This document shows positions 16,528 to 25,796 of a stretch of 64,000 bases of DNA, piece by piece. Positions within the stretch are counted from its first letter, which is position 1. Each line of letters opens with the position of its first letter. The translations under genes and the position numbers were made by a program. The DNA is from Glycomyces sambucus (GTDB taxonomy: Bacteria > Actinomycetota > Actinomycetes > Mycobacteriales > Micromonosporaceae): assembly GCF_900102815.1 (NCBI RefSeq), contig NZ_FNGF01000001.1, positions 481,542 to 545,541 of the forward strand. The letters are read 5' to 3'. The notes beneath the pieces were generated by a model, which saw only the letters and a program-made list of their open reading frames with translations, was not told where the DNA came from and did no database searches.

Positions 16528-19323
16528 TCAATCCCGATGCAGGTCGGCGAGAGCCGCCTCGACCCTGGCGAGGACGGCGGGGGCGGCCGGGGTCAGCTCG
16601 CCCAGGAGCGTGCGGTGCTCGGTCCACTCGGTGTCGCGGCGGAGCTGCCGGGCCCGCTCGGGGTCGACGCCCGCGACCGCGGCGAGCACGGCCTCGTGCG
16701 CGGCGGCGTCCTCGATGAGGTCCGAGAGCCGCGACTCGATCGTCAGGCCGCTCCCGCGCGGCTCGGTGCGCGGGTCCGCAATGGACCACTCGTGGTCGCC
16801 GCTGCCGGCTTCGAACGGCTCGCGGCCCGGCAGGGTCACCAGCGCGGTCGTGTTCGGCGGCACCTTGGCGCGGACCTGGACGCCCCCGTCGGCGGCCTCC
16901 CACTGGACCTCGGCCCGCCCGTAGGGGGTCTCCAGTTCGGCGGCGGCGTGGTCGAGCCCGGCGAGCGGGACGGGGGCGACGGCGAGGCGCCGGTACCCGG
17001 GTTCGAGCGGGGCGAGGCCCGCGACGGTCCGGTGGAGCCAGTCGGCGATGGCCCCGAACGCGTAGTGGTTGAACGAGGTCATCTCCCCCGGGTTGATCGT
17101 GCCGTCCTCCAGCATGGAGTCCCAGCGCTCCCAGACCGTGGTGGCGCCCATGGTGACCGGGTAGAGCCAGGACGGGTTCTCGGTCTGGAGCAGGAGCCGC
17201 CGCGCGGTCTCGGCGTGGCCGGAGCGCACGAGCGCGTCCTGGATGAGCGGGGTGCCGACGAACCCGGTGCCGATCCGGTACCCGGCGCGGCGCACCAGCC
17301 AGGCGAGGCGGTCGCCCATGCGCCGCCGGTCCTCGGGGTCGGTGACGATCGCGAACTCCAGCGCCAGCGCGTACGCGGTCGGCGAGTCCGAGACCGTCCG
17401 GCCCGCGGCGGTCGTGTACTCGCGGACCCACGCCTCGCGGACCTCATCGGCGAGCGCGCGGTAGTGCCGCGCGTCGTCGTCGCGGCCCAGTTCGGTTGCG
17501 GCATCGGCGGTCAGGGTCGCGGAGCGGAACAGGTAGGCGGTGGCGACGATGTCGGGGTCGGTCTTGGCCTTGGCGGGGTCGGCGGGCGGGGCGTCGGGGT
17601 CGAGCCAGTCGCCGAACTGGAAGCGGCCCTCCCACAGGCGCCGGTCCCCGGCGACGCCGGCGATGTGGTCGGTCCAGGCGCGCATGCTCGGGTACTGGCG
17701 CTCCAGGACGTCCCGGTCGCCGTACCGTTCGAAGAGGACGGTGGGGACGACGGCGGCGGCGTCGCCCCAGGCCGCGGCCGGGGTCCCGGCCGAGTCGAGG
17801 ACGTCGGGGACGATGAACGGCACGGAGCCGTCCGGGGTCTGCTCGATGGCGAGGTCTTCGAGCCAGGAGGCGAGGAACCCGTCCGAGTCGAACAGGAAGC
17901 TCGCGGCGGGCGCGAACACCTGGATGTCGCCGGTCCAGCCGAGGCGCTCGTCGCGCTGGGGGCAGTCGGTGGGGAGGGAGACGAAGTTGCCGCGCATGCC
18001 CCAGACCACGTTCTCGTGCAACCGGTCGAGGAGGTCGTTGGAGGACGAGAAGTGGCCGGTGCGCTCGAGGTCGGAGTGGACGACGACGGCGGTGACGTCG
18101 GCGGGGTCGAACTCGCCGGGCCAGCCCTGGATCTCGGCGTACCGGAAGCCGTGGAAGGTGAACTGCGGCTCCCAGGTCTCGGTCCCGTCGCCCGCGAGCG
18201 TGTACGTGTCGGTGGCCTTGGCGTGGCGCAGGGGCCGGGTGCCGAGTTCGCCGTGCTCCAGGACCTCGGCGTGGCGCAGGACGACGGTGTCGCCCTCGCG
18301 GCCTTGGACTCTGATCCGCAGGTGCCCGACGAGGTTCTGTCCGAAGTCGACCACGGTGCGCCCGGAGGGCGTGGTGACGACCTCCCGCACGGGCAGTTCC
18401 TCGGTGGCGCGGACGGGCGGTGCGGTGCGCGGGACGGGGACGAGGGCCTTGGCGGTGTCGGGGCGGGCGTCGAGCCAGGCGGCGTCGTCGAAGCCGGGCG
18501 AGGACCAGCCGGGGAGGGCGCGGCGGGCGTCGTACGACTCTCCGGCGTAGATGCCGCTGGCGGTGAGGGGCCCGTCCGCGGTGGCGCGCCAGCCGTCGTC
18601 GCCGGTGGCGACGAGTTCGGCTGTGCCGTCGGCGTATTCGAGGAGGAGCTGGGCGGCGAAGGACGGGTACTTGCCGTAGAAGGGCCGGGCCTGGCCGTGG
18701 AAGCCGAAGCGCTCGGTGTACCAGCCGCCCGCGAGGGACGCGCCGATCGCGTTGGGGCCCTCGCGGAGCAGGTCGGTGACGTCGGTGGTCTCGTGGAGGA
18801 GGCGGTCGCGGTAGGCGGTCCAGCCGGGTTTGAGGCGGTCGGCGTCGACGGCGGTGCCGCCGATCTCGACCTGGTAGGCGCCGCGGGCGGTCGCGTACAG
18901 GGTCGCGGCCTCCAGGCCGGGCCGGACGGTGAACTCGCGGCGCAGCAGCAGGGGCTGGCCGATGTCGGCGGGTTCGGGGACGGTGACGAACTTGGCGTGC
19001 CATTCGCCCTCGCCGAGGAACCCGGCCCGGAGGTCGCACGCCTCGCTCCAGTCCGAAGTGGAGCCGTCCGCGCCGTGGACGCGGACCCGGACGCTGCCCT
19101 CCTCGCGGGGCAGCAGCGATTCGAAGGGCCACGGGACGAGGACCGAGTCGCGGCCCTCCACCCGGGCGACGGCCGCGGCTCCGCCGCGGCGCCATTCGAT
19201 CTCGGCGGCGGCCTGGAGCCAGCCGGGGCTGTCCGCGGCGGTCTTCCAGGACAGCCGCGGGCGGGCCGCGGGGGTGAACGGGGAGCGGGTGCGGTACTCG
19301 GCGTGGAGGTCGTGGACGTGCAT
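16528..19323 (-). CDS. GH78 alpha-L-rhamnosidase
   Basis: 931 residues from the ATG at 19323 (CGGAGA upstream; a TTG directly before is an alternative). Domain order: N-terminal beta domain (PRLSWKTAADSPGWLQAAAEIEW), the Bac_rhamnosid_N region (GYQVEIGG-like AYQVEIGGTAVDADRLKPGWTAY, SLAGGWYTERFGF), concanavalin-like domain (VDFGQNLVGHLRIRVQG), then the (alpha/alpha)6 catalytic barrel from about residue 440, with the family motif TDCPQRDERLGWTGDIQVF holding the conserved acids. A C-terminal beta domain and an unusual ~75-residue helical tail end the protein. No signal peptide, so it releases rhamnose from imported oligosaccharides in the cytoplasm. Last gene of a LacI-controlled importer operon. 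Confidence 0.93.
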   Translation of the reverse strand: MHVHDLHAEYRTRSPFTPAARPRLSWKTAADSPGWLQAAAEIEWRRGGAAAVARVEGRDSVLVPWPFESLLPREEGSVRVRVHGADGSTSDWSEACDLRAGFLGEGEWHAKFVTVPEPADIGQPLLLRREFTVRPGLEAATLYATARGAYQVEIGGTAVDADRLKPGWTAYRDRLLHETTDVTDLLREGPNAIGASLAGGWYTERFGFHGQARPFYGKYPSFAAQLLLEYADGTAELVATGDDGWRATADGPLTASGIYAGESYDARRALPGWSSPGFDDAAWLDARPDTAKALVPVPRTAPPVRATEELPVREVVTTPSGRTVVDFGQNLVGHLRIRVQGREGDTVVLRHAEVLEHGELGTRPLRHAKATDTYTLAGDGTETWEPQFTFHGFRYAEIQGWPGEFDPADVTAVVVHSDLERTGHFSSSNDLLDRLHENVVWGMRGNFVSLPTDCPQRDERLGWTGDIQVFAPAASFLFDSDGFLASWLEDLAIEQTPDGSVPFIVPDVLDSAGTPAAAWGDAAAVVPTVLFERYGDRDVLERQYPSMRAWTDHIAGVAGDRRLWEGRFQFGDWLDPDAPPADPAKAKTDPDIVATAYLFRSATLTADAATELGRDDDARHYRALADEVREAWVREYTTAAGRTVSDSPTAYALALEFAIVTDPEDRRRMGDRLAWLVRRAGYRIGTGFVGTPLIQDALVRSGHAETARRLLLQTENPSWLYPVTMGATTVWERWDSMLEDGTINPGEMTSFNHYAFGAIADWLHRTVAGLAPLEPGYRRLAVAPVPLAGLDHAAAELETPYGRAEVQWEAADGGVQVRAKVPPNTTALVTLPGREPFEAGSGDHEWSIADPRTEPRGSGLTIESRLSDLIEDAAAHEAVLAAVAGVDPERARQLRRDTEWTEHRTLLGELTPAAPAVLARVEAALADLHRD

Positions 19324-19341
19324 CAAGTCTCCGGTTCGGGT

Positions 19342-20175
19342 TCAGCCCTTGATCGCGCCGGTGGTGAGCCCGGCGACGATCTGGCGGTTGAAGAAGGCGT
19401 ACATGATCAGCGGCGGGATGGTGATGAGCAGGATGTCCATGAACAGCAGGTTCCACTGGGTCGTGTACTGGCTGCGGAAGTTGTAGAGGGTGAGCTGGAC
19501 GGTGGCGTTGGAGTCGCCGGGCAGGAAGTACAGCGGGTTCTGGAAGTCGTTGAAGACGGCCACCGACTGCACGATCACGGCGGTCCACACGACCGACCGC
19601 AGCAGCGGGAACACGACCCGGAAGAACAGCCGGACCGGCCCGGCGCCGTCGATGACCGCGGCCTCGTCGAGTTCGCGCGGGATCGTGGCCACGAACGCGC
19701 GGAACAGCAGGACGCAGAAGGACAGCCCGTAGGCGACCTCGATGAGGACGAGCCCGTGCAGGGTCCGGAACAGCCCGAGCCCCTGGAGGACCCAGATCGT
19801 GGGCACCACCGCGGGCGGGATGATGAGCCCGGCGAGGACGAGCGCGTTCAGCCACGGCGTGAGCCGGCTCGGCCGCCGCTGCATGACGTACCCGACCATC
19901 GCCGCGAGGACCACCATGATCGTCACGCTGGCGACGGTGAGGATCGTGGAGTTCACGAACGCGGCCATGAGCATGTAGTCGCGGGCCTGCACGACGGCGA
20001 CCAGGTTCTCCCACACCGCCCACTCGGTGGGCAGCGAGAACTCCCGCAGCGCCGACTCGGCGCGGTTCTTCGACGCGGTGAGGACGATGAACGCGAACGG
20101 GACGAGGAAGACCACCGCGGAGAGGACGATCGCGACGGTGCCGGAGACGACTCCGGCGGTGCGGCGGCGGGTCAC
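19342..20175 (-). CDS. Carbohydrate ABC transporter permease (CUT1, MalG type)
   Basis: 277 residues from a GTG overlapping the stop of the preceding permease (GTGA). First helix VAIVLSAVVFLVPFAFIVLT; EAA loop LDEAAVIDGAGPVRLFFRVVFPLLRS; C-terminus FNRQIVAGLTTGAIKG, diagnostic of MalG-type inner-membrane subunits. Forms the channel with the next permease. Confidence 0.93.
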   Translation of the reverse strand: MTRRRTAGVVSGTVAIVLSAVVFLVPFAFIVLTASKNRAESALREFSLPTEWAVWENLVAVVQARDYMLMAAFVNSTILTVASVTIMVVLAAMVGYVMQRRPSRLTPWLNALVLAGLIIPPAVVPTIWVLQGLGLFRTLHGLVLIEVAYGLSFCVLLFRAFVATIPRELDEAAVIDGAGPVRLFFRVVFPLLRSVVWTAVIVQSVAVFNDFQNPLYFLPGDSNATVQLTLYNFRSQYTTQWNLLFMDILLITIPPLIMYAFFNRQIVAGLTTGAIKG

Positions 20176-21083
20176 CGCTCCACCTCCTTGCGGTTGAGCT
20201 TCCAGTAGAGCGGGACCATGAGCGCGGCCACGAGCAGGAACAGGACCACGTTCCCGGCGCTGGACAGGCCCCAGAACCCGGCCTGGTACTGCTTGAAGAT
20301 CACCGAGGCGACCACGTCGGAGGTGAACCCGGGGCCGCCCTGGGTCATGGCCCAGATGAGGTCGAAGGACCGCAGGCCCCCGATGAGCGACAGCACGATG
20401 ACGGTGGCGGTGGCGGGCCGCAGGAGCGGGAGCGTGATGTGGCGCAGGCGCTGGAACCCGCTGGCGCCGTCGACCTCCGCGGCCTCGAAGTACTCCTGCG
20501 GGATGGCGACGACCCCGGCGATGTAGATGAGGGTCGCCAGGCCCACGCCCTTCCACACGTCGACGAACGCCACCGAGATGAGCGCGAGGTCGGGGTCGGT
20601 GAGCCAGCCGGGCCCGGCGATCCCGACGGCGGCGAGGGCCTGGTTGACGAGGCCGTCGCCGGGGTCGAGGAGGACGGTGAAGGTGATGCCGACGCCCACG
20701 GTGGAGACCAGGGTCGGGAAGAACACCACCGAGCGCAGGTAGCCGCGGGCGATGATCTGCGAGGTGAGGAACACCGCGAGCAGCATCCCGAGGACCACTT
20801 TGAGCCCGGAGGTGAGCAGGCCGTAGACGAACGTGTTGACCAGGCCCTGGAACAGGTAGGGCTCGCTGAAGAACAGCGCGAAGTTCTCGAGGCCGATGAA
20901 CTCGGTGCCGGACATGTTCCAGCGGGTGAACGCGAAGTAGAACGAGGCGACGGTGGGGACGATGAACAGGACGCCGTACACGGCGCCGGCGGGCAGGTAG
21001 AACCAGAGCGGGTAGTGGCTGCGGTGGCTGCGGTGGCCGCGCCGCCGCTCGCGGGGCGGTGCGGGGAGGGCGGTGGTCGTCAT
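20172..21083 (-). CDS. Carbohydrate ABC transporter permease (CUT1, MalF type)
   Basis: 303 residues. An arginine-rich cytoplasmic N-terminus with a duplicated HRSHRSH precedes the first helix WFYLPAGAVYGVLFIVPTVASFYFAF. EAA loop FEAAEVDGASGFQRLRHITLPLLRP; GLRSFDLIWAMTQGGPGFTSDVVASVIF is the typical MalF-class segment. Lies between the binding-protein gene and the MalG-type permease. Confidence 0.93.
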   Translation of the reverse strand: MTTTALPAPPRERRRGHRSHRSHYPLWFYLPAGAVYGVLFIVPTVASFYFAFTRWNMSGTEFIGLENFALFFSEPYLFQGLVNTFVYGLLTSGLKVVLGMLLAVFLTSQIIARGYLRSVVFFPTLVSTVGVGITFTVLLDPGDGLVNQALAAVGIAGPGWLTDPDLALISVAFVDVWKGVGLATLIYIAGVVAIPQEYFEAAEVDGASGFQRLRHITLPLLRPATATVIVLSLIGGLRSFDLIWAMTQGGPGFTSDVVASVIFKQYQAGFWGLSSAGNVVLFLLVAALMVPLYWKLNRKEVER

Positions 21084-21144
21084 GAGGCGTCTCCTGGGAG
21101 TCGCCGCGCCCGCGGGTCCGCGGGCGCGGCGGAGTCGTTGCGCG

Positions 21145-22452
21145 CTACCAGCCTTCGAGGCCGAGCTGCTGCGCCTGCTTCTTGACGTCCTCGTCGTAGA
21201 GGGCCGCGGCGTCGGCCGCCGAGCGGATGCCCGAGCCCACCTCGACGGTGATCTGCTCCAGGGCCGGGCCCTTGACCGGGGACAGGAACTCCAGGGCCGG
21301 GGCGGTGAGGCCGGCGTCGAAGTAGGTCTGGAGCTGGGCCACGGCCGGGGGCACGTCCTCGGGGACGGTGCAGCCGTCGATGAAGTACGGGCCGATGACG
21401 CTGGCGCCGGCGGTCTGCGCGTCGCAGCCCTCGGTGCTGGCGACGAACGCCAGGAAGTCCTGGGCCGGACCGGGGTCCTCATTGGACTGCGGGAGGTAGA
21501 GCCCGCCGGGGAGCCAGGTGGTCAGGCCCGCGTTCGCCGGGTCGGTGCCGGGGAGGGCGAAGAAGCCGACCCCGTCGAGCGCTTCGGGGTCGGTGGCCTC
21601 GATCTCGGTGAGCGCGGTGGTGAGCATCGGGTAGTGGACGCCCTCGCCGGCGGCGAGCGCGGCGAGCCCTTCGGCATAGGTGAGGGACGCGAAGTCCTCG
21701 TTGAGGTATCCGGCCTCGGCGACCTCCTGCAGGTGCTCGAACCCGGCGGCCGCGGCAGGCGTGTCGGCGAAGTGGGCCTCGTTGGCGGTGTACGCCTCGG
21801 CCCAGTCCGGTTCGGCCGCGAGCACGTTGTAGTTGTCGGCGAGGATGAACAGCTGCGAGGTCCACGCGGACTCGGTGCCGTAGGTCTGGATCACCGGCGC
21901 CGCGTTCCCGGCGTCGAGGATCGCCCGGTTGTTGGCCATGAAGGCGTCCCAGGTGGTCGGGACCTCCAGTCCCAGTTCCTCGTAGGCGGCGAGGTCGTAG
22001 AGGACGCCGCCGCCGACGGCGTGCCCGACGGGGACGCCGTAGAGCGCGTCGCCCGCGCGCACGCCGTCCTTGAACGTGTCGGTGACGGCATCCATGTAGG
22101 ACTCGCCGGCGAGGTCGACGAGGGTCTGGTCCGGCGCGAGGGCCTGGAGGAGCGAGCCGGAGTTGTAGAAGAAGAGGTCGGGCATGTCGCCGGTCTGGAG
22201 GCGGGTCTTGACGATGTTGTCGCCCTCGCTGCCGCCGGGGCGCAGCTCCAGTTCGATCTCGACGTCGGGGTGGGCCTCGGTGTACGCGTCGGCGAGGGCC
22301 TGCATGAGCTGGCCGGTGGCCTCGGAGTTGTCGATGAGGATGTTCAGGGTGCCTTCGTCGCCGCCGCCGGTCGAGCACCCGGTGAGGGTGGCGAGGCCGG
22401 CGGCGAGGGCGGCGGCTCCCGCCGCGGCGCGGCGGAGGGGTGTCGTGAGCAT
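21145..22452 (-). CDS. Extracellular sugar-binding lipoprotein of ABC importer 2
   Basis: 435 residues. Lipoprotein signal with lipobox ATLTGC (Cys26), then a family-1 solute-binding domain: LNILIDNSEATGQLMQALADAYTEAHPDVEIELEL, GDMPDLFFYNSGSLLQ, GVPVGHAVGGGVLYD, and WLPGGLYLPQSNED. It is the first gene of the operon binding protein-permease-permease-GH78, so the ligand is probably a rhamnose-containing oligosaccharide. A LacI-type operator lies 40-51 bp upstream. Confidence 0.92.
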   Translation of the reverse strand: MLTTPLRRAAAGAAALAAGLATLTGCSTGGGDEGTLNILIDNSEATGQLMQALADAYTEAHPDVEIELELRPGGSEGDNIVKTRLQTGDMPDLFFYNSGSLLQALAPDQTLVDLAGESYMDAVTDTFKDGVRAGDALYGVPVGHAVGGGVLYDLAAYEELGLEVPTTWDAFMANNRAILDAGNAAPVIQTYGTESAWTSQLFILADNYNVLAAEPDWAEAYTANEAHFADTPAAAAGFEHLQEVAEAGYLNEDFASLTYAEGLAALAAGEGVHYPMLTTALTEIEATDPEALDGVGFFALPGTDPANAGLTTWLPGGLYLPQSNEDPGPAQDFLAFVASTEGCDAQTAGASVIGPYFIDGCTVPEDVPPAVAQLQTYFDAGLTAPALEFLSPVKGPALEQITVEVGSGIRSAADAAALYDEDVKKQAQQLGLEGW

Positions 22453-22491
22453 TGGTCGTGACCTCCATTGGTAACGCCCGATCGTCCCGGT

Positions 22492-22503
22492 TGGAACGAT
22501 TCA
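22492..22503. promoter_or_regulatory. LacI-type operator of the GH78 operon
   Basis: TGGAACGATTCA, central CG dyad, between the LacI gene and the binding-protein gene. Ten of 12 bases match the perfect palindrome TGAATCGATTCA before the PL11 lyase gene (37286-37297). Confidence 0.6.
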
Positions 22504-22544
22504 TTCGTGAGGGAGAGCGGTTCGCGGTAGTCGTGGACGGACGG

Positions 22545-23615
22545 TCAGGTCCTGCCGACCGCGCGCAGGCGCGCGGCGCCGCCGCGGGGGCGGGGCGGGC
22601 GGGTGCTGGTGCGGACCACGAGGTCGGGCCGCACCACCTCGTGCCGGGTCTCCGAGCGCCCGGCGATGCGTTCGAGCAGCAGCTCGGCGGCCAAGCGGCC
22701 CATCGCCTCTCCGTGCTGGTCCACTGTGGTCAGTGAGATGCCGGGATGCGCGGCGATCTGGATGTCGTCGTATCCGGCGACCGAGACCTCGGCCGGGGTG
22801 AGCCCGGCGTCGGCCACGGCGTGTAGGACCCCCAGGGCCGGCTCGTCGTGCGAGGCGAAGACCGCGGTGGGACGGTCGGGTTCGGCGAGGAGCTGGAGCG
22901 CCACCCGGCGGGCCTCCGGTTCCCCGTTCGGCGCGCGCACCGTGCGGATGCGGTCGCCGAGGCCGGCCTCCTGCATCGCCTCCCGGTAGGCGGCGAGCCG
23001 GATCGCCTGCGGCACACCCGATCCGACGCCGGCCAGGCCGGACTCGGGGGTCAGGTGCACGATGTCGCGGTGCCCCAGGTCGAGCAGGTGCCGCATGACC
23101 AGGTGCGCGCCGGCCGCGTCGTCGCTGACGACGGTGTCGTACGCCGAGAGCCGGTCGTGGCGCCCGATCATCACCACCGGCACCGTCGCGGCCAGCGCGT
23201 CGAGCCAGGCGGGGTCGACCATCGGCGAGACCGCGATGACCCCGTCCACCTTGCGGTCGACCAGCGCCTGGATGGCGCGGTAGCCCTCGGCGTGCGCGGG
23301 GTCGGCGGGCGCGATGATGAGCTGGTAGGGCGAGTCCGAGAGCGCGGCGGTCGCGCCTTCGAGGAGCTTGGGGAAGAACGGGTTCGAGAGTTCCGGTATC
23401 TCGAACCCGACGGTGAAGGTGGCCCCGCGCATGCCGCGCGCCGAGACGCTCGGGCGGTAGCCCAGCTTCTCGATCGCCTCGGTGACGCGGGCCTTCATCG
23501 CGGGGCTGACCCCGTAGGCGTTCCGGATGACCTTCGAGACCGCCGCCCGCGAGACGCCCGCTTCACGCGCGACGTCCTCGATGGTGACCGAGCCGGTCGG
23601 TGGTCGCGATGCCAC
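22545..23615 (-). CDS. LacI/GalR family regulator of rhamnose-oligosaccharide operon
   Basis: 356 residues, GTG start with GGGAGG upstream. HTH and hinge: VTIEDVAREAGVSRAAVSKVIRNAYGVSPAMKARVTEAIEKLGYRPS. The sensor domain contains ELSNPFFPKLLEGATAAL, VDGVIAVSPMVDPAW, VMIGRHDRLSAYDTVVSDDAAGAHLVMRHLLDLGHRDIVHL and VSVAGYDDIQIAAHPGISLTTVDQ. It lies directly upstream of importer 2 and the rhamnosidase. Two tandem 16-bp dyads lie before its own start. Confidence 0.93.
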   Translation of the reverse strand: MASRPPTGSVTIEDVAREAGVSRAAVSKVIRNAYGVSPAMKARVTEAIEKLGYRPSVSARGMRGATFTVGFEIPELSNPFFPKLLEGATAALSDSPYQLIIAPADPAHAEGYRAIQALVDRKVDGVIAVSPMVDPAWLDALAATVPVVMIGRHDRLSAYDTVVSDDAAGAHLVMRHLLDLGHRDIVHLTPESGLAGVGSGVPQAIRLAAYREAMQEAGLGDRIRTVRAPNGEPEARRVALQLLAEPDRPTAVFASHDEPALGVLHAVADAGLTPAEVSVAGYDDIQIAAHPGISLTTVDQHGEAMGRLAAELLLERIAGRSETRHEVVRPDLVVRTSTRPPRPRGGAARLRAVGRT

Positions 23616-23636
23616 TGGAGCCTCCCTGGGGATTGG

Positions 23637-23673
23637 TGTAGATCAATCTACACATGTTGTAGACCGATCTACA
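23637..23673. promoter_or_regulatory. Two tandem 16-bp palindromes upstream of the LacI gene
   Basis: TGTAGATCAATCTACA (23637-23652) and TGTAGACCGATCTACA (23658-23673). Both have 7-bp arms of the same sequence (one mismatch in the second) and are spaced 21 bp centre to centre, two helical turns, so two dimers would bind the same face. Confidence 0.75.
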
Positions 23674-23707
23674 AGAGGGCGGCCCGCGGTTTTTTCCGGA
23701 CGCGGAA

Positions 23708-23738
23708 AGGCCCGCCGACGGGGTGCGTCGGCGGGCCT
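23708..23738 (-). terminator. Terminator hairpin after the SDR gene
   Basis: 12-bp perfect stem AGGCCCGCCGAC / GTCGGCGGGCCT with a 7-nt loop, 30 bp beyond the SDR stop codon. Confidence 0.75.
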
Positions 23739-23768
23739 CGTGAGCGGTTGCGCCCCTTGGCTTCGGGC

Positions 23769-24524
23769 CTAGACCTGCGCCCAGGCGCCGGGGCCGCCGG
23801 CCAGGACGACCTCGCCGGTGGGGAGGTCGGCGGTCGCGGCATCGGCGACGTGCGCGGCGAACTGGTCCACGGTGAGCAGGCCGCCGGTGGCCTCGCGGCG
23901 CTGCGCGATGGTGCCGGGCTGGGCGCGTTCGAGCAGAGTGGCGGTGATGGTGCCCTCGATCATGTCGCCCGAGACGGTCACGAAGTCGACCCCGCGGGCG
24001 GTGAACTCGGGGAGCATGGCGCGCAGGGCGTCCTCTCCGGCGCGCTTGGAGCGGGCCACGGGCGCGTACGCCTCCAGCTCGTCGGCCGCGGTGTCCACAG
24101 TGGCGGAGAAGTGGGCCTGGTGGCTGGTGACGTACACGATCCGGCCGCCGTTCGCCATGAGCGGCAGGGCCTTCGACGCGAGCGCCACCTGGGCGTCGCG
24201 GTTGAGGCGGAGGGCGTACCCGGGGTCGACGTCGCGTTCGAGCCCGCCGGAGGCGTTGAGGACCAGGACCCGGAGCGATGCGATGGCGCCGAACATCCGG
24301 TCGAGGTCGGCATCCGAGGTGATGTCGGCCTGGACGGTGGCGGCGGTGCCGCCCTTGGCCGCGATCGCGGCCACGACGGCGTCGGCGCGCTTCGCCTTGT
24401 CGCGGTAGTTGACGAGGACGTGCGCGCCCTCGGCGGCGAGCAGCCGCGCGGTGGCGGCGCCGATCCCGCGCGAGGCGCCCGTGACGAGCACGGTGGCGTC
24501 GGCGAGTGCGTTCCCAGGTCCCAA
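23769..24524 (-). CDS. Short-chain dehydrogenase/reductase (divergent active site)
   Basis: 251 residues from a TTG at 24524. Cofactor motif VLVTGASRGIGAATARLLAAEGAHVLVNY (11-39) and NASGG in place of the usual NAAG. The Ser is in VYVTSHQAHF. The canonical YxxxK is not present in register: the segment reads EAYAPVARSKRAGEDAL, with Tyr seven residues before the Lys and Val at the normal Tyr position. This fits a divergent SDR subfamily rather than a frameshift, since the rest of the fold is intact. Substrate unknown; likely single-gene unit. Confidence 0.85.
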   Translation of the reverse strand: MGPGNALADATVLVTGASRGIGAATARLLAAEGAHVLVNYRDKAKRADAVVAAIAAKGGTAATVQADITSDADLDRMFGAIASLRVLVLNASGGLERDVDPGYALRLNRDAQVALASKALPLMANGGRIVYVTSHQAHFSATVDTAADELEAYAPVARSKRAGEDALRAMLPEFTARGVDFVTVSGDMIEGTITATLLERAQPGTIAQRREATGGLLTVDQFAAHVADAATADLPTGEVVLAGGPGAWAQV

Positions 24525-24641
24525 GTCCTTGGCCTCTCGTGAAGGGGGCTCGATCCGGGGGAAGCATAGGAGACGCGCCGCCGCACGGGCGGCTCCCGTG
24601 AGGCGGGTGTGACGCTCAGGCCCTCTCGCTGAGCGCGAACG

Positions 24642-25640
24642 CTACGGGGCGACCCCGAGGGCCTTCGCGGTGAGCTCGACCGACCGGAGCCGGTCCTCGA
24701 CCTGCTCGGCGTGGTGGGCGGTGATGAGCTCGTCGGCGCCCGTGGAGGCCGCGAACGACTCCAGGAACGCGCGGACCTCGTCGGGGTTCCCCACGGCGGT
24801 GTACCGGGTCATGGCCGACAGCTGCTCGCCGGCGGGCGAGGCCAGGAACTCGTCGATCTCGGCGTCGGTGTACTCGCCGGTGGCCGCGGGGCCGCGCTTG
24901 ATGAACGCGCGGGCGCGGTTGCGGTAGGAGATGCGGCGCTGGGCGTCGGCCTCGTCGTGGTCCTCGGCGGCGAAGACGTTCACGCCCGCGATGAGGTAGG
25001 GGGCCGACAGCTGCTCGGAGGGCTGGAACTGCTCGCGGTAGACGGCGACGGCGTCGTGGAGCGCGTCGGGCGCGAAGTGCGAGGCGAAGGCGTACGGCAG
25101 GCCGAGGCGGGCGGCGAGCTGGGCGCCGAAGAGGGAGGAGCCGAGGAGGTAGAGCGGGACCTCGGTGGGGGCGGTCGGCACGGCCTGGACGCCCTCGATG
25201 CGGGACTCGCCGCGCAGGTAGCCCTGGAGTTCGAGCACGTCCTGCGGGAACGTGTCGGAGGAGGTGGCGTCGCGGCGGATGGCGCGCATGGTCTGGCGGT
25301 CGGTGCCGGGCGCGCGGCCCAGGCCGAGGTCGATGCGGCCGGGGAACAGGGTCTCCAGGGTCCCGAACTGCTCGGCGATGACGAGCGGGGAGTGGTTGGG
25401 GAGCATGATCCCGCCGGCGCCGAGGCGGATGGTCTCGGTGTGCTCGGCGACGTGGCCGATGACCAGGCTCGTCGCACTGGAGGCGATGGTCGGCATGTTG
25501 TGGTGCTCGGCGTACCAGACCCGGGAGTACCCGCTCCGCTCGGCGGTGCGGGCGAGATCCACGCTCGCGGCGAAGCTGTCGCGGGCCGTGCGGCCCGGCG
25601 CGATCGGGGCGAGGTCGAGGATCGACAGGGCTACTGGCAT
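24642..25640 (-). CDS. LLM class flavin-dependent oxidoreductase (MsnO8-like)
   Basis: 332 residues from the ATG at 25640 (AAAGG upstream). The luciferase-like TIM barrel is shown by [82 protein letters not shown] and [30 protein letters not shown]- or F420-dependent monooxygenase/reductase of unknown substrate. The HHNMP and GRAPGTD motifs are those of the MsnO8 subfamily (annotated from many actinomycetes). Confidence 0.9.
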   Translation of the reverse strand: MPVALSILDLAPIAPGRTARDSFAASVDLARTAERSGYSRVWYAEHHNMPTIASSATSLVIGHVAEHTETIRLGAGGIMLPNHSPLVIAEQFGTLETLFPGRIDLGLGRAPGTDRQTMRAIRRDATSSDTFPQDVLELQGYLRGESRIEGVQAVPTAPTEVPLYLLGSSLFGAQLAARLGLPYAFASHFAPDALHDAVAVYREQFQPSEQLSAPYLIAGVNVFAAEDHDEADAQRRISYRNRARAFIKRGPAATGEYTDAEIDEFLASPAGEQLSAMTRYTAVGNPDEVRAFLESFAASTGADELITAHHAEQVEDRLRSVELTAKALGVAP

Positions 25641-25760
25641 GGAGTGCCGCCTTTCGGTGCGGGTTTGCGGAGCGCCCTTCGGGCAACGCCCGGAGCCGCC
25701 TCCGCAATCCCGCACCTCGACCCGACCGCCCCATGACCCTCGTCACCACGGCGCGGCGAA

Positions 25761-25784
25761 CGCGGCCGGATCGCTCCGGCCGCG
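25761..25784 (-). terminator. Hairpin after the acetyltransferase gene
   Basis: Perfect 10-bp stem CGCGGCCGGA / TCCGGCCGCG, 4-nt loop, 12 bp beyond the stop codon at 25797. Confidence 0.65.
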
Positions 25785-25796
25785 GGTCCGGGTCGG

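Noticed and set aside
16537..20208. Very long open frame on the plus strand opposite the GH78 and permease genes
   Set aside because: The antisense frame arises from high-GC codon bias; its translation is Gly/Val/Ala/Arg-rich without any motif, while the minus strand carries clear GH78 and permease motifs.
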